A stretch of 64,000 bases of DNA, from positions 2,813,501 through 2,877,500 of the forward strand of contig NZ_CP011387.1 in assembly GCF_001644565.1 (NCBI RefSeq), in the 5' to 3' direction. The position numbers and the translations under genes are program-made. Positions 36,126-45,710 of the stretch are shown here, one piece after another. The stretch comes from Deinococcus puniceus (GTDB taxonomy: Bacteria > Deinococcota > Deinococci > Deinococcales > Deinococcaceae). Position 1 is the stretch's first letter, and each line of letters begins with the position of its first letter. The notes under the pieces were generated by a model. The model searched no databases. It was not told where the DNA came from and saw only the letters and a program-made list of their open reading frames with translations.

Positions 36126-36347
36126 CCGGAAAGTGTAGGGGAAGGGGCGTCACACGGGTCTGTCAGGGCGGAAGTGGAGCTGGATTGAAAGGCCTGTTCA
36201 GATGGTGACGGCACAGGCTTCTCGTTCTCTGGCCCCTTGTGCTGATGAACGTGATTCCGGCTCAGTGGATGCAGCCCTGTGAATGCCGCTCCGCTCCGGC
36301 CCTCCCTTCTCTCCCCCAGTTCATCCGGCCCCGCTACACTTGCCCGT

Positions 36348-36452
36348 ATGCCCCGCCCCCTGAAGTTCCTGCTGGCCCTGCTGCCCTTCTTGCTGGCGTC
36401 CAGCGCGGCCAGAGCTGCCCGCCGTCCCCGCAAGTCAGCCCAGCCCGAATGA
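36348..36452 (+). CDS. 34-aa signal-peptide-like ORF, leaderless and coupled to the citE-like gene
   Basis: TACACT (36335-36340) lies 7 nt before ATG 36348. The product begins MPRPLKFLLALLPFLLASS and ends with an Arg-rich stretch after AARA, so it looks like a signal peptide plus 12 residues. The TGA overlaps the next ATG as ATGA. It may be a decayed secreted protein, a leader peptide, or a translation-entry ORF. Confidence 0.5.
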   Translation: MPRPLKFLLALLPFLLASSAARAARRPRKSAQPE

Positions 36453-37294
36453 CGGCCTCAATAGTGTGGCGCTCCGTGCTGTATGTGCCCGGCGACAAGT
36501 CGAGGGCCATAGAGAAGGCGCGTGGACTGGGCGCGGACGCCGTGATTCTGGACTTGGAGGACGCGGTGGCTCCCGAAGCCAAAGCGCAGGCACGGGAGAA
36601 TGTGCGGCTGGCACTGCGGGCGGGCGGCTGGCGCGTGCCGGTGCTGGTGCGCGTGAACGGACTGGGTACCGAACACGAACACGCAGACCGGGAAATGGCG
36701 TTGCTGTCGGGCGCGGCGGGTCTGGTGCTGCCCAAAACCGAGGACGCCCGTGCTGTGGCCGCCCTCAGCTTGGGCCTGCCGCTGTGGGCCATGATCGAAA
36801 CGCCTGCCGGGGTGCTGAACGCCGCTGCCATTGCCGCCGTACCGGGTGTGGCAGGCCTATTGGTGGGTGCAAACGATTTGGCCCGCGCCCTGCGAACTGG
36901 GCCGCACCCCGAACGCTTGCCACTCTTGCACGCCCTGTCTGCGGTGGTGCTGGCCGCCCGCGCCGCCGGAAAAGTGCCGCTGGACGCCGTGTTCAATGAC
37001 ATTACCGATGGGGAAGGGTTGGCCCGTGAATGCGCTCAGGGCCGAATGCTGGGCTTCGCGGGCAAAACGGTGATTCATCCGGGCCAGATCGCGGCGGCCA
37101 ATGCCGCGTATGGCGTGACCGCTGCACAGGCCGACGAAGCCCGCGCCCTGCTGGGTGCGTGGGAAACCGCCCGCGCAGAGGGCAAAAGCGTGGCCACCTA
37201 TAGGGGGTCGCTAGTCGAACAGATGCACGTGGACGCGGCACGGGATAACCTGACCTTGTGGGCACAGCAGACGCAACCGGAATCAACCTCTTGA
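36449..37294 (+). CDS. CitE-like (HpcH/HpaI) aldolase/lyase
   Basis: 281 aa. Motifs of the CitE/malyl-CoA lyase group: RSVLYVPGDKSRAIEKARGLGADAVILDLEDAV (acidic metal and substrate site), VRVNGLGTEHEHAD, LPKTEDARAV, AMIETPAGVLNA, LVGANDLARAL and GKTVIHPGQI. Substrates may be citramalyl-CoA or a similar beta-hydroxyacyl-CoA; no citF/citD partners are nearby. ATG 36449 is set by the ATGA overlap with the 34-aa ORF. The next gene overlaps its stop as TTGA. Confidence 0.88.
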   Translation: MTASIVWRSVLYVPGDKSRAIEKARGLGADAVILDLEDAVAPEAKAQARENVRLALRAGGWRVPVLVRVNGLGTEHEHADREMALLSGAAGLVLPKTEDARAVAALSLGLPLWAMIETPAGVLNAAAIAAVPGVAGLLVGANDLARALRTGPHPERLPLLHALSAVVLAARAAGKVPLDAVFNDITDGEGLARECAQGRMLGFAGKTVIHPGQIAAANAAYGVTAAQADEARALLGAWETARAEGKSVATYRGSLVEQMHVDAARDNLTLWAQQTQPESTS

Positions 37295-38247
37295 CCGCTC
37301 CCGCCCCAGCTCCGGCCCGCGTGGTGGTGGTGGGCGGCGCAAATGTGGATTTGAAGGCACACACGTTGGCCCCGGTGATCTTGGGCACCAGCAACCCCGG
37401 CCTGACCACCCAAACCGCAGGCGGCGTGGCCCGCAACATCGCCGAGAATCTGGCGCGGCTGGGCGTGGCGGTGTCGCTGGTCAGTGCGGTGGGCCGCGAC
37501 AGTCTGGGCGACGCCTTGTTGGACGACTCCAAGCTGGCGGGCGTAGACGTGCGCTTTGTGATGCGGGTCAACGAACACCTGACGGGCACGTACATGGCCA
37601 CGCTGAACCATGAGGGCGAACTGCTGGTGGCCGTGTCCGACATGACGGTGCTGAGCGTGCTGACCCCCACCACCCTGCATGACCGCCGGGCCGTGCTGCG
37701 CGGCGCGACGTGGGTGGTGGCCGACGGCAATCTCACAGAAGCTACGTTGCTGCACCTGATGAAGTTGGCCGCCGAAGCAGGAATCCCGGTGGCGTTCGAG
37801 CCAGTGAGTGTGCCCAAAGCACTGCAAATTCAGTCGTGTATTCAGGCCGGATTTCCGCCGCATACCATCACGCCCAATCTGCTGGAACTCGGCGCACTCG
37901 TAGGCCGCGACGTGCCGGACAGCGTGGCCGACATCCGGGCCGCCGCAGAGGAGCTGCACGCACAGGGGATTGACACCGTGTGGGTGCGGCGTGGGCAGTT
38001 GGGCAGCCTGCTCTCTATGCCCGGAACTTACACCGAACTTCCCACCATTCCCGCCAAAGTCGCCGACGTGACCGGAGCCGGAGACGCGATGCTGGCGGCC
38101 TACCTCGCTGCACTGCTGGCAGGCGTGGCCCCCGCCGAAGCCGCCCGTCAGGGCCACGCCGCCGCCGCCCTGACGGTGGAAAGTACCCATACGGTTTCTC
38201 CGACCATGACGCGGGAAGCGGTGTTAGAGAGGCTGGAAGGGAAGTAG
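37291..38247 (+). CDS. PfkB family carbohydrate kinase (pseudouridine-kinase-like)
   Basis: 318 aa from TTG 37291, which overlaps the citE-like stop by 4 bp. Motifs: VVVVGGANVDLKAHT, TAGGVARNIAENLARLG (PfkB signature 1) and ADVTGAGDAMLAAYLAALL (signature 2, catalytic Asp). The N-terminal AHT and GGVARN patterns resemble PsuK. PsuG glycosidase is not adjacent, so the substrate assignment is tentative. A start at 37258 is less likely because it would lie deep in the upstream gene. Confidence 0.85.
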   Translation: MTAPAPAPARVVVVGGANVDLKAHTLAPVILGTSNPGLTTQTAGGVARNIAENLARLGVAVSLVSAVGRDSLGDALLDDSKLAGVDVRFVMRVNEHLTGTYMATLNHEGELLVAVSDMTVLSVLTPTTLHDRRAVLRGATWVVADGNLTEATLLHLMKLAAEAGIPVAFEPVSVPKALQIQSCIQAGFPPHTITPNLLELGALVGRDVPDSVADIRAAAEELHAQGIDTVWVRRGQLGSLLSMPGTYTELPTIPAKVADVTGAGDAMLAAYLAALLAGVAPAEAARQGHAAAALTVESTHTVSPTMTREAVLERLEGK

Positions 38248-38347
38248 AAAGTAGATCGTGGGAAAAGCGCGGGTGGGCAGAAAGATCAAGGTTTTTAGCT
38301 GTGAACGTTGGCAAAAGCCTAGAGATTGACCTCACTTCTCCACACTC

Positions 38348-39019
<672 letters not shown>

Positions 39020-39128
39020 CTGTGTATTGTGCAGGCCAGAAGAAAGCCCTGTTTAAACTGTCGCTGTGTTCAACCGGGCTACACACCCAGTCATCTTCCC
39101 ATCACATTTATCAGGTATGGATAGAGGC

Positions 39129-39629
39129 ATGAAGTTCTCACGCTCCCTGATGCCCGCCCTCGCCGTCCTGCTGCTGGCCGGAGCCTCGGCCCAGACCACC
39201 ATCGGCGGCATGACCATTACCCGCCCGGTTCCAATCTCTCGCCCTGCCCCAGCCCCCACGCCCAGCGCCGCTTCTTCCAGTACAGCGGCCAGTATTCCGG
39301 CAGGCTGGCGCGAGTTGCGCGGGCAGGTGCTGACGCCCAGCCGAACGGCCTTGCCCGCAGGCAGCACGGTTACGGTGGTCATCGAAGACGTGTCGTTGCA
39401 AGACGTGGCTTCCAAGCAACTGGTCAGAATCCAGTTCAGCACGCCGCGCCTGCCCGCCTCTTACCAGATGGTGTACAACCCGGTGCGCTTTTCGGCGGGC
39501 CGCAGTTACGCGGTGCGGGCCACTGTGACCGACAAGAACGGCAAACTCTTGTACGTGACCGACACCCGGACGGAACTGCCCACCGGAAACCGGGCCGTGC
39601 TGGACGTGAAGGTGGTTCGCGTCCGCTGA
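39129..39629 (+). CDS. Secreted YbaY-like protein
   Basis: 166 aa from ATG 39129. A signal peptide (LMPALAVLLLAGASAQ) is followed by a low-complexity Pro/Ala/Ser linker (about 30-55). The YbaY beta domain contains LRGQVLTPSRTALPAGSTVTVVIEDVSLQD, VRIQFSTPRLPASYQMVYNP and YAVRATVTDKNGKLLYVTDT. There is no lipobox Cys, unlike YbaY of E. coli. An in-frame ATG at 39117 is possible. The function of YbaY domains is unclear. Confidence 0.78.
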   Translation: MKFSRSLMPALAVLLLAGASAQTTIGGMTITRPVPISRPAPAPTPSAASSSTAASIPAGWRELRGQVLTPSRTALPAGSTVTVVIEDVSLQDVASKQLVRIQFSTPRLPASYQMVYNPVRFSAGRSYAVRATVTDKNGKLLYVTDTRTELPTGNRAVLDVKVVRVR

Positions 39630-39642
39630 GGAGGGCTGAGCC

Positions 39643-40977
39643 TCACCCCCCGATTCGCCGTTTCAGCCAGTGAAAGCTGTCTTTGGGCGTGCGCTCCTGC
39701 GTCTCGAAATCCACGTACACCAGCCCGAAGCGTTGCGAATATCCTTCGGCCCATTCGAAGTTGTCCATCAGGCTCCACGCGAAGTAGCCGCGCACGTCGG
39801 CTCCACGCGCAATGGCGGCGGCAACGGCCTCCAGATGCGCCTCGTGGTAGCGGCTGCGGGCCTCGTCGCGCACACGGCCATCTATCAAGACATCGGGCTG
39901 AGAACAGCCGCTTTCGGTCACGTAAATCGGCGGGCAGTCGTCGCCGTAGCGGGCTTTCAGGTCGGTCAGCGTTTGTGTCAGGGCTTCGGGCACCACTGAC
40001 CAGCCGAAATGGGTGCGCTCTCGGCCCGGCACGCCTTCCACTTTGGCCCCAAAGGGCGACTGCGGGTCGGCGGTCACGTGGTCAGGCTGATAATAATTGA
40101 CGCCCAAAAAGTCCAGTGGCGCGGCGATGGTGGCGAGGTCGCCGGACTGAATCAGGTTCAGGGCCTCCGGCGCGTGGGTACTCACCAAGTCCAGCACTGC
40201 CGCCGGGTACTGACCGCGCAGGAGGGGATCGGTAAACAGGTGATTGTGCAGCGCGTCCAGTTGCGCCGCCGCCTCATGATCGGCGTCGCGGTCGGTGGCG
40301 GGCCACGCGGGGGCGTAGTTGTTGGCGATGCCCACCTGCCGCGCCCCGGCTTCCCGCAAGGCCCGCACCGCCATGCCGTGTGCCAGCAACTGATGGTGCG
40401 CCGAAGCGAAGCCGCCCGCCAGCCCCAATTGATGCCCCGGCGCGTGAATGCCCAGCATGTAGCCCAGCGCCATCACCACGAAGGGTTCGTTCAGGGTCAT
40501 GAATCCGGCGGCGCGGTCTGCCAGTTGTTCGCCCACCGCAAAGGCGTAGTCCTCGAAGCGGTGGGCGGTGTCGCGGTTCAGCCAGCCGCCGTCGTCTTCC
40601 AGGGCTTGCGGCAAATCCCAGTGAAACAGCGTGGGCCAAGGCTGAATGCCCGCGTTCAGGAGTTCGTCGGTGAGGGCGTCGTAAAAGGCCAGTCCCGCCG
40701 CGTTGGTGCGCCCCCGGCCTTCGGGCTGCACTCTGGGCCAAGCGATGCTGAAGCGGTAGGCCGTGAGGCCCAGTTCCTTCATCAGCGCCACGTCCTCCTT
40801 GTAGCGGTGGAAATGGTCGCAGGCCACGTCGCCCGTGTCGCCGTTCTTGATCCGGCCCGCCGTATGGGAAAAGGTGTCCCAGACGCTTGCGCCGCGTCCG
40901 CCCTCTGCCACCGCTCCCTCGATCTGATAGGCCGCCGTCGCTGCTCCCCACACGAATCCCGCCGGAAGATCGCTCAT
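39643..40977 (-). CDS. Family GH1 beta-glucosidase
   Basis: 444 aa. Typical GH1 sequence: FVWGAATAAYQIEGAVAEGGRG (8-29), YRFSIAWPRVQPEGRG, HWDLPQAL, acid/base Glu in TLNEPF, and GYFAWSLMDNFEWAEGY. The nucleophile motif reads YVTESGC instead of the usual TENG; the Glu is kept but the next Asn is Ser. It hydrolyses beta-glucosides or galactosides in the cytoplasm. TACCCT (40984-40989) lies 6 nt before ATG 40977. No sugar transporter is adjacent. Confidence 0.92.
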   Translation of the reverse strand: MSDLPAGFVWGAATAAYQIEGAVAEGGRGASVWDTFSHTAGRIKNGDTGDVACDHFHRYKEDVALMKELGLTAYRFSIAWPRVQPEGRGRTNAAGLAFYDALTDELLNAGIQPWPTLFHWDLPQALEDDGGWLNRDTAHRFEDYAFAVGEQLADRAAGFMTLNEPFVVMALGYMLGIHAPGHQLGLAGGFASAHHQLLAHGMAVRALREAGARQVGIANNYAPAWPATDRDADHEAAAQLDALHNHLFTDPLLRGQYPAAVLDLVSTHAPEALNLIQSGDLATIAAPLDFLGVNYYQPDHVTADPQSPFGAKVEGVPGRERTHFGWSVVPEALTQTLTDLKARYGDDCPPIYVTESGCSQPDVLIDGRVRDEARSRYHEAHLEAVAAAIARGADVRGYFAWSLMDNFEWAEGYSQRFGLVYVDFETQERTPKDSFHWLKRRIGG

Positions 40978-41062
40978 GGGGTTAGGGTAGCGCGGGGAGC
41001 GGGTGAATGGAAAACCGCCCACTGAAGGGCGGCGATTCTGGGGAGTGCGGTGTTCTTTCGGC

Positions 41063-41707
41063 TTATGCTTCCCGCTGCCCGGTGACCCAATAGCGCACGC
41101 GCTCGGCGATGTTTTCCATGTGGTCGCCCACGCGCTCTAGGCTGCGGCCCACGCGCATCAGCATCAGGGCCTTAGAAATGTTGCGCGGGTCTTCCAGCAT
41201 GTAGGTGACCAGTTCGCGCTGAATCTGCTCGTACAGGTCGTCTACTTCGTCGTCCATGCCAATCGTCGCTTCGGCGCGGGTCACGTCGCGGTCTGCGAGG
41301 GCGGTGCGGAGGTTTTGGCTCATTTCACCGAGGCGTTCCAGCATGCGGGCCAGATTCACGTAGCGCTTGAGGGCCGGAGCCTGAGCCAATTCCGAGCCGT
41401 CTTTGGCAACGTGCACGGTGTAATCGCCCATGCGCTCGATGTCACTCAGGCTCTTCAGGATCAGCGCCACCATCCGCAGGTCGCGGGCTACCGGCTGATG
41501 CAGGGCGATAATCCGCAGGCATTCGGCCTCGATTTGGGCTTCCTGCGCGTCCACCTCACGGTCTAGGGCGCGAATTTCCTCTAAGCGCTCGGTGCGCTCG
41601 TGCAGCAGGATGTCGGCGGCGATGGGCAACATGCGCTCCACAGTGCCCAGCATATTCAGTGCGCCGTTCAGCACGGCACGGAGGTCGGATTCGAGGGCTT
41701 CACGCAT
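41063..41707 (-). CDS. phoU: PhoU-like phosphate regulation protein
   Basis: 214 aa with two PhoU helical repeats, including DREVDAQEAQIEAECLRII, ARDLRMVALILKSLSDIERMGDYTVHVA and KALMLMRVGRSLERVGDHMENIAERV (the E-R-x-GD metal-binding repeat appears twice). PhoU dampens PhoR signalling when phosphate is ample. The ATG follows AGGAG. It is the third gene after the response regulator and kinase on the same strand; no pst genes are in the window. Confidence 0.93.
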   Translation of the reverse strand: MREALESDLRAVLNGALNMLGTVERMLPIAADILLHERTERLEEIRALDREVDAQEAQIEAECLRIIALHQPVARDLRMVALILKSLSDIERMGDYTVHVAKDGSELAQAPALKRYVNLARMLERLGEMSQNLRTALADRDVTRAEATIGMDDEVDDLYEQIQRELVTYMLEDPRNISKALMLMRVGRSLERVGDHMENIAERVRYWVTGQREA

Positions 41708-41846
41708 AGGGCACTCCTGAAGAACAGTCCGGGGAAAGCCGGAACAAAGGGGAAGGGGGATGCAGCGCGGGCGGCTCCGGGCAAGACTACACGCCGTATG
41801 AGAGAAAACTTACCATTTGGCGGGGCAGATCCGGGTCAGGGCTGCG

Positions 41847-42827
41847 TCAGCCGATGCCTGCTACACCCGGCAGAGTAAAGCAAAAGGCGTTCTGCTGGCC
41901 TTCGCGCTCGGCCCACGCCTGCCCGCCCCAGCCATGCACGATGCTCCTCACGATATACAGCCCCATGCCGCTGCCCTGCCCGGTGGCCCCTTGCCCGCGT
42001 GTATGGGCGCGAAACAGGTTCTCGGAATCCGAGATGGCGGGGCCGTGATCCAGCACCGCCACCTCGACCCACGTGCCGCGCTCGGCAGTGCGGACATGAA
42101 TGGGCTGCCCGTTGGGGCCGTATTTCAGGGCATTCTCGATCAGGTTCAGCAGCACTTGCAGCAGTTTGTCGGGGTCGGCCCGCACCAGATGGTCTTGCCC
42201 AAAGGTCAGGGTGGCTTGCCGCGCACTCAGATCGGTGCCCAGCAGGCGTTCGGCGCGGGCAAAGGCCTCGGCCAGCGGCAGAGTGCGGGCGCGAGTGGGG
42301 CGGAAGCCTACCGCGAGGTCTTCCACCAGCCGGGCCAGTCGCTCGGTTTCCTGCAACCCTTGCCGCACAAAGTTCTGGGCCAGGTCGGTGGGCATGTCGT
42401 ATTCCAGCGCCTCCAGCACACCGCGCAGGGCAGCCACCGGGGTACGGAATTCATGCGAAAGCACCGCGGTGGCCTCGCGCAATTCGGCCTCGCGGCGGCG
42501 GTGGTCGGTCACGTCCTCCACGATCAGGGCGCTGTGAACGCCGTCGCGGGTGGCGGTGCAGCGCAGGGTGCGCCCGCTGACCTCCAGCTCCATTTCGCCG
42601 CCGCGCTCTGCGAGGGCTTCCAGCGTATGCCGCCGCACGATTTCCAGCACCGGGCGTCCGGCGGCGCGGTCTTGCGGCACGCCCCACAAGCGGGCGGCGG
42701 CGGCGTTCACGCGGGTCACGCTGCCCGATTCGATCAGCAACACGGCTTGCGGCAGGGCGTCCAGCCAAGCGCCCTGCACGGGATCGCCTTGGGGCAGATC
42801 ACCTTCTGACCGGGCTTGCGGGGTCAT
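41847..42827 (-). CDS. Sensor histidine kinase, PhoR-like
   Basis: 326 aa from ATG 42827, overlapping the regulator stop as ATGA. An N-terminal PAS domain (WLDALPQAVLLIESGSVTRVNAAAARLWG) leads to the H-box AVLSHEFRTPVAALRGVLEALE. HATPase motifs follow: LLNLIENALKYGPNG (N-box) and GSGMGLYIVRSIVHGWGG (G2). No membrane segment is visible, so it would be cytoplasmic and probably relies on PhoU or a transporter for input. Confidence 0.9.
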   Translation of the reverse strand: MTPQARSEGDLPQGDPVQGAWLDALPQAVLLIESGSVTRVNAAAARLWGVPQDRAAGRPVLEIVRRHTLEALAERGGEMELEVSGRTLRCTATRDGVHSALIVEDVTDHRRREAELREATAVLSHEFRTPVAALRGVLEALEYDMPTDLAQNFVRQGLQETERLARLVEDLAVGFRPTRARTLPLAEAFARAERLLGTDLSARQATLTFGQDHLVRADPDKLLQVLLNLIENALKYGPNGQPIHVRTAERGTWVEVAVLDHGPAISDSENLFRAHTRGQGATGQGSGMGLYIVRSIVHGWGGQAWAEREGQQNAFCFTLPGVAGIG

Positions 42828-43513
42828 GCGGCGTCTGTCCATGGCCGCATCCGGTAGCCTTTGCCGCGCACCGTTTCCAGAAAGTCAGGCCGGGTAGGAT
42901 CGTCGCCCAAATGTGCCCGCAGCTGCGTCACGTGCTGATCCACCGTGCGCTCTCCGCCCAAGAAATCTGCCCCCCACACGCGGTCTAGCAGTTCGGTGCG
43001 CGAGTAGACCCGGCCCGCGTGCTGCGTCAGAAAGGCCAGCAGATCGAACTCGCGGCGGGTGAGGTTCAGGCGTTTGCCGCCCATGCGGGCCTCGGCGGCG
43101 CTGATGTCCACGGTCAGGGGGCCATTGGTCAGCGTCTGGGGCGTATCGGGCAGGGTGCGGCGCAGCAGGGCACGCACCCGCGCCACCAATTCTGCGGCAC
43201 TGAACGGTTTGGTCAGGTAATCGTCTGCTCCGGATTCCAGCCCTTCTACCCGCTCGGCCTCGGCGGCGCGGGCGGTGAGCATCAGCACGGGCAGGCGGCG
43301 CAGTTCGGGGTCGCCTCTCAAGCGGCGCAGGAAGCCCAGCCCGCTTTCTCCCGGCAGCATCCAGTCCAGCACCAACGCGTCGGCCTGCGCCAGCGCTTCC
43401 TCGGTGCCGCGTGTCGATTCAAAAGCCGTGACGCGCAGGCCCGCCCGCTCCAGATGAAAGCGCAGGACATCCCGAACCGTGCCTTCATCTTCAATCACAA
43501 CAACGTGGCTCAT
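42824..43513 (-). CDS. Response regulator, OmpR/PhoB type
   Basis: 229 aa. The receiver domain has HVVVIEDEG, the phospho-acceptor in ALVLDWMLPGESG, and LTKPFSAAELVARV with the conserved Lys. The winged-helix C-terminus contains LTRREFDLLAFLTQHAGRVYSRTELLDRVWG and RTVDQHVTQLRAHLG. It is the first gene of the PhoB-PhoR-PhoU-like operon. ATG 43513 follows GAGGG closely; an in-frame ATG at 43522 is possible. Confidence 0.93.
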   Translation of the reverse strand: MSHVVVIEDEGTVRDVLRFHLERAGLRVTAFESTRGTEEALAQADALVLDWMLPGESGLGFLRRLRGDPELRRLPVLMLTARAAEAERVEGLESGADDYLTKPFSAAELVARVRALLRRTLPDTPQTLTNGPLTVDISAAEARMGGKRLNLTRREFDLLAFLTQHAGRVYSRTELLDRVWGADFLGGERTVDQHVTQLRAHLGDDPTRPDFLETVRGKGYRMRPWTDAA

Positions 43514-43583
43514 TGCCCTCATTCTGCCGTGTCAGGTCAGGCGGGTGTCAGGGAGGGGGATTTCAGGGGTATGACGGGCGGTG

Positions 43584-44075
43584 TAAGGGTCTAGGGTCTA
43601 AGGAAGGGCGGAGGGGCAATCGCGTTGCTTGCTCACCCCCTCTGCTTCGCAGCGGTCAGGCGTGCCCATGCGCGTCCGTTCACGATGACAGTCCGTTCTG
43701 ATCAAGAAGCTCTGCGAGTCCTCAGCCCCCTCACGGGAAAGCGCGCAAAAAACCAGCCTGCACCGTTCCCGCCCCTGTCCGTGTGAGGCCGTCGTCCACG
43801 CAGTGGGCGGGCCAATTCCAGTTCAGAGGAAACTGGCGATTCCGCTTCAAAAGAACGAACAAGCCGGGTCTGGGCGCGACAAGATCAATCCTCCCGAGCG
43901 GAGCGACAAACTCCCCTGCACCCTTTGGGGGCGGGGGCTGGGGGGTGGGGGAAGGCGTGGCAGCAAGCCAGCAGACAGACTTAGCTTTGCTGTAGAAGGC
44001 GCAGCAGCTATTCGCACTGCGGCTTTTCCTCAGACCCTTAGACCCTTAGACCCTTCGACCCTAGACCCTTAGACC
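43584..44075. repeat. Composite repeat: TTAGACC-family ends enclosing another repeat
   Basis: The left end (43584-43603) reads TAAGGGTCTAGGGTCTAAGG. The right end (about 44033-44075) carries several CCCTTAGACC and CCCTAGACC units in inverted orientation. Between them lies a complete ~195-bp GTGAGGCCGTC repeat (43766-43960). The whole 590-bp gap between the response-regulator and 2Fe-2S genes is non-coding. Confidence 0.65.
43766..43960 (+). repeat. Dispersed ~200-bp repeat, GTGAGGCCGTC family (copy 2, nested)
   Basis: The 38-bp core at 43783-43820 is identical to 26686-26723. Later blocks GGCGATTCCGCTTC, GATCAATCCTCC, GAGCGGAGCGAC, CCCTTTGGGGGCGGGG and GGCTGGGGGGTGGGGG keep the same order. 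Confidence 0.75.
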
Positions 44076-44105
44076 GTCCCCAAGCCCTCGGCCCTGAAAC
44101 GCCCT

Positions 44106-44447
44106 TTACGGCCCGTACTTCCCCCCGTCCGGTAAGGCTTCCCCGGCGTGTATGGCGCGGGCCACACTCAGGGCTTGCGGCAAATCGGTGGCGGCGTACC
44201 AGCCTTCTTCTAGGCCGCCCTCCGGCTTGGTGCGGTAGGCGCACAGCGTCGGGCCGTAGCTGCACGCGCCGAGGCAGCCGCTTTCGGTGAGGCGCAGGCT
44301 GCCACCTTTTTTGTAGTAGGCCAAAGATTCGCGCTCCAGAGCGTTCCAGAGGGCGCGGTGCAGCAGCGCAGAACCCCGCGTTTGGCAGCTTTGGCCCTGA
44401 CAGACCAACAGGTGTCCGCGCGTAGAAAAGTAGAGGGGGCCAGACAT
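44106..44447 (-). CDS. Thioredoxin-like [2Fe-2S] ferredoxin-type protein
   Basis: 113 aa. Four Cys suit a 2Fe-2S cluster: HLLVCQGQSCQTRG near the N-terminus and ESGCLGACSYGPT in the middle. This pattern matches (2Fe-2S) thioredoxin-like ferredoxins. The C-terminal half has GWYAATDLPQALSVARAIHAG. It probably acts in electron transfer. It is divergent from the EamA transporter with a 43-bp gap. Confidence 0.85.
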   Translation of the reverse strand: MSGPLYFSTRGHLLVCQGQSCQTRGSALLHRALWNALERESLAYYKKGGSLRLTESGCLGACSYGPTLCAYRTKPEGGLEEGWYAATDLPQALSVARAIHAGEALPDGGKYGP

Positions 44448-44490
44448 AGATGCTTAGGCTAACGGCACGGGCGGGGGTAGATTGGGTGCA

Positions 44491-45375
44491 ATGCCGCTCC
44501 GAAGCCTGCTGTTGGCCCTGCTGATTACCTTCATCTGGGGCGTGAATTTTGTGGTGATCAAGCTCAGTGTCACGGACGCCCCGCCGTTGTTGGTGGCCGC
44601 GCTGCGCTTTGCGTTGGCCGCGCTGCCCGCCGTGTTCTTCATTCCGCGCCCAGTCATGCGCTGGCAACTGCTGGTGGGCTACGGCTTGGCGGTGGGCGTC
44701 GTGCAGTTTGGGCTGCTGTACCTCGCCATTCAGCTGGGCATGAGCGCGGGCCTCGCCAGCCTGCTGATGCAGATGCAGGCCTTCTTGACCGCGCTGCTGG
44801 CGGCGGCTTTGTTGCGAGAAAAACTGGGGCCAAATCAGGTGCTGGGCATGGCGCTGGCCTTTGGGGGCATGGGCGTCATAGGCCTGTTGGCCGATCATCA
44901 GACCAGCCTCATCGGCTTCGGGCTGGTGTTGGTTGCGGCGGGCGGGTGGGCCGTCAGTAACATCTTCGTGAGGTCGGCGGGCAATGCCAACATGCTGAGC
45001 CTCGTGGTCTGGTCGGCCCTGATTCCGCCCCTTCCCCTCACGCTGCTGGCGGGCGTCACCAGCGGTTGGGACGCGGTAGGCCGCACCCTCACCAGCAGCG
45101 GCCCCGGCTTTTGGCTGGCGGTGGCCTTCATGGGCTACTTCAATACCGTGTTGGGGTTCGGCATCTGGAACTGGCTGATTCAGCAGCATGGGGCCAGCCG
45201 GGTCGCGCCGCTGTCGTTGTTGGTGCCTGTGTTCGGCATGCTCAGCAGCGCCCTCTATTTTCAAGAAACCTTTCCGCCGCTCAAGGTATTGGGCGCGGCG
45301 TTGGTGTTCGTGGGCCTGATCGTGCATGTGTTCGGGGGCGTGTGGTTAGGGCGCTGGCGGGCGGTGCAGGGGTAA
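44491..45375 (+). CDS. EamA/DMT family transporter
   Basis: 294 aa with ten hydrophobic helices in two EamA repeats. First repeat: LLLALLITFIWGVNFVVIKLSV and PPLLVAALRFALAALPAVFF. Second: LVLVAAGGWAVSNIFVRSAG through RVAPLSLLVPVFGMLSSALYFQET. Family members export metabolites, often amino acids. TAGATT (44478-44483) lies 7 nt before ATG 44491, which fixes the start over a TTG three codons earlier. Confidence 0.9.
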   Translation: MPLRSLLLALLITFIWGVNFVVIKLSVTDAPPLLVAALRFALAALPAVFFIPRPVMRWQLLVGYGLAVGVVQFGLLYLAIQLGMSAGLASLLMQMQAFLTALLAAALLREKLGPNQVLGMALAFGGMGVIGLLADHQTSLIGFGLVLVAAGGWAVSNIFVRSAGNANMLSLVVWSALIPPLPLTLLAGVTSGWDAVGRTLTSSGPGFWLAVAFMGYFNTVLGFGIWNWLIQQHGASRVAPLSLLVPVFGMLSSALYFQETFPPLKVLGAALVFVGLIVHVFGGVWLGRWRAVQG

Positions 45376-45390
45376 GGGATTGTTGGGTTT

Positions 45391-45590
45391 GTCCCACGTT
45401 AAACTCCCCCACCCCCCAGCCCCCGCCCCCAAAGGGTGCAGGGGAGTGGTCGTTGCACTAGGCAGGATTCATCTTGTCGCGTTTCAAGTCGGCTTGTCCG
45501 TTCACCCAAAGCGGAATTGCCAGTCGTCTTGACATTGGAATTGGCCCACCCGCTGCGCGGATGACGGCCTCACACGCATTTGGGCGGGGA
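45391..45590 (-). repeat. Dispersed ~200-bp repeat, GTGAGGCCGTC family (copy 3, diverged)
   Basis: Reverse orientation. It opens with GTCCCACGTTAAACTCCCCC, then CCCCAGCCCCCGCCCCCAAAGGG, GGCAGGATTCATCTTGTCGCG, GCGGAATTGCCAGTC and a diverged form of the 38-bp core at 45536-45573. It lies in the EamA-btuD gap. The remaining stretch to 45735 holds G-rich filler and a TTAGACC tandem. Confidence 0.68.
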
Positions 45591-45710
45591 CGATATGTGG
45601 TGGCAGTATCGGGGTTTTTGTTCCCTCCCTCTTGAGGGGGGAGGGCTGGGGACTCGCAGAGCTGCGCTAGCAGAGGGGGAAATGAGCACCAGCGATTGCC
45701 TTCATGCCCT

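Noticed and set aside
42412..42500. Frameshift or truncation in the histidine kinase
   Set aside because: All kinase boxes are in one frame with normal spacing; only the absence of membrane helices is unusual.
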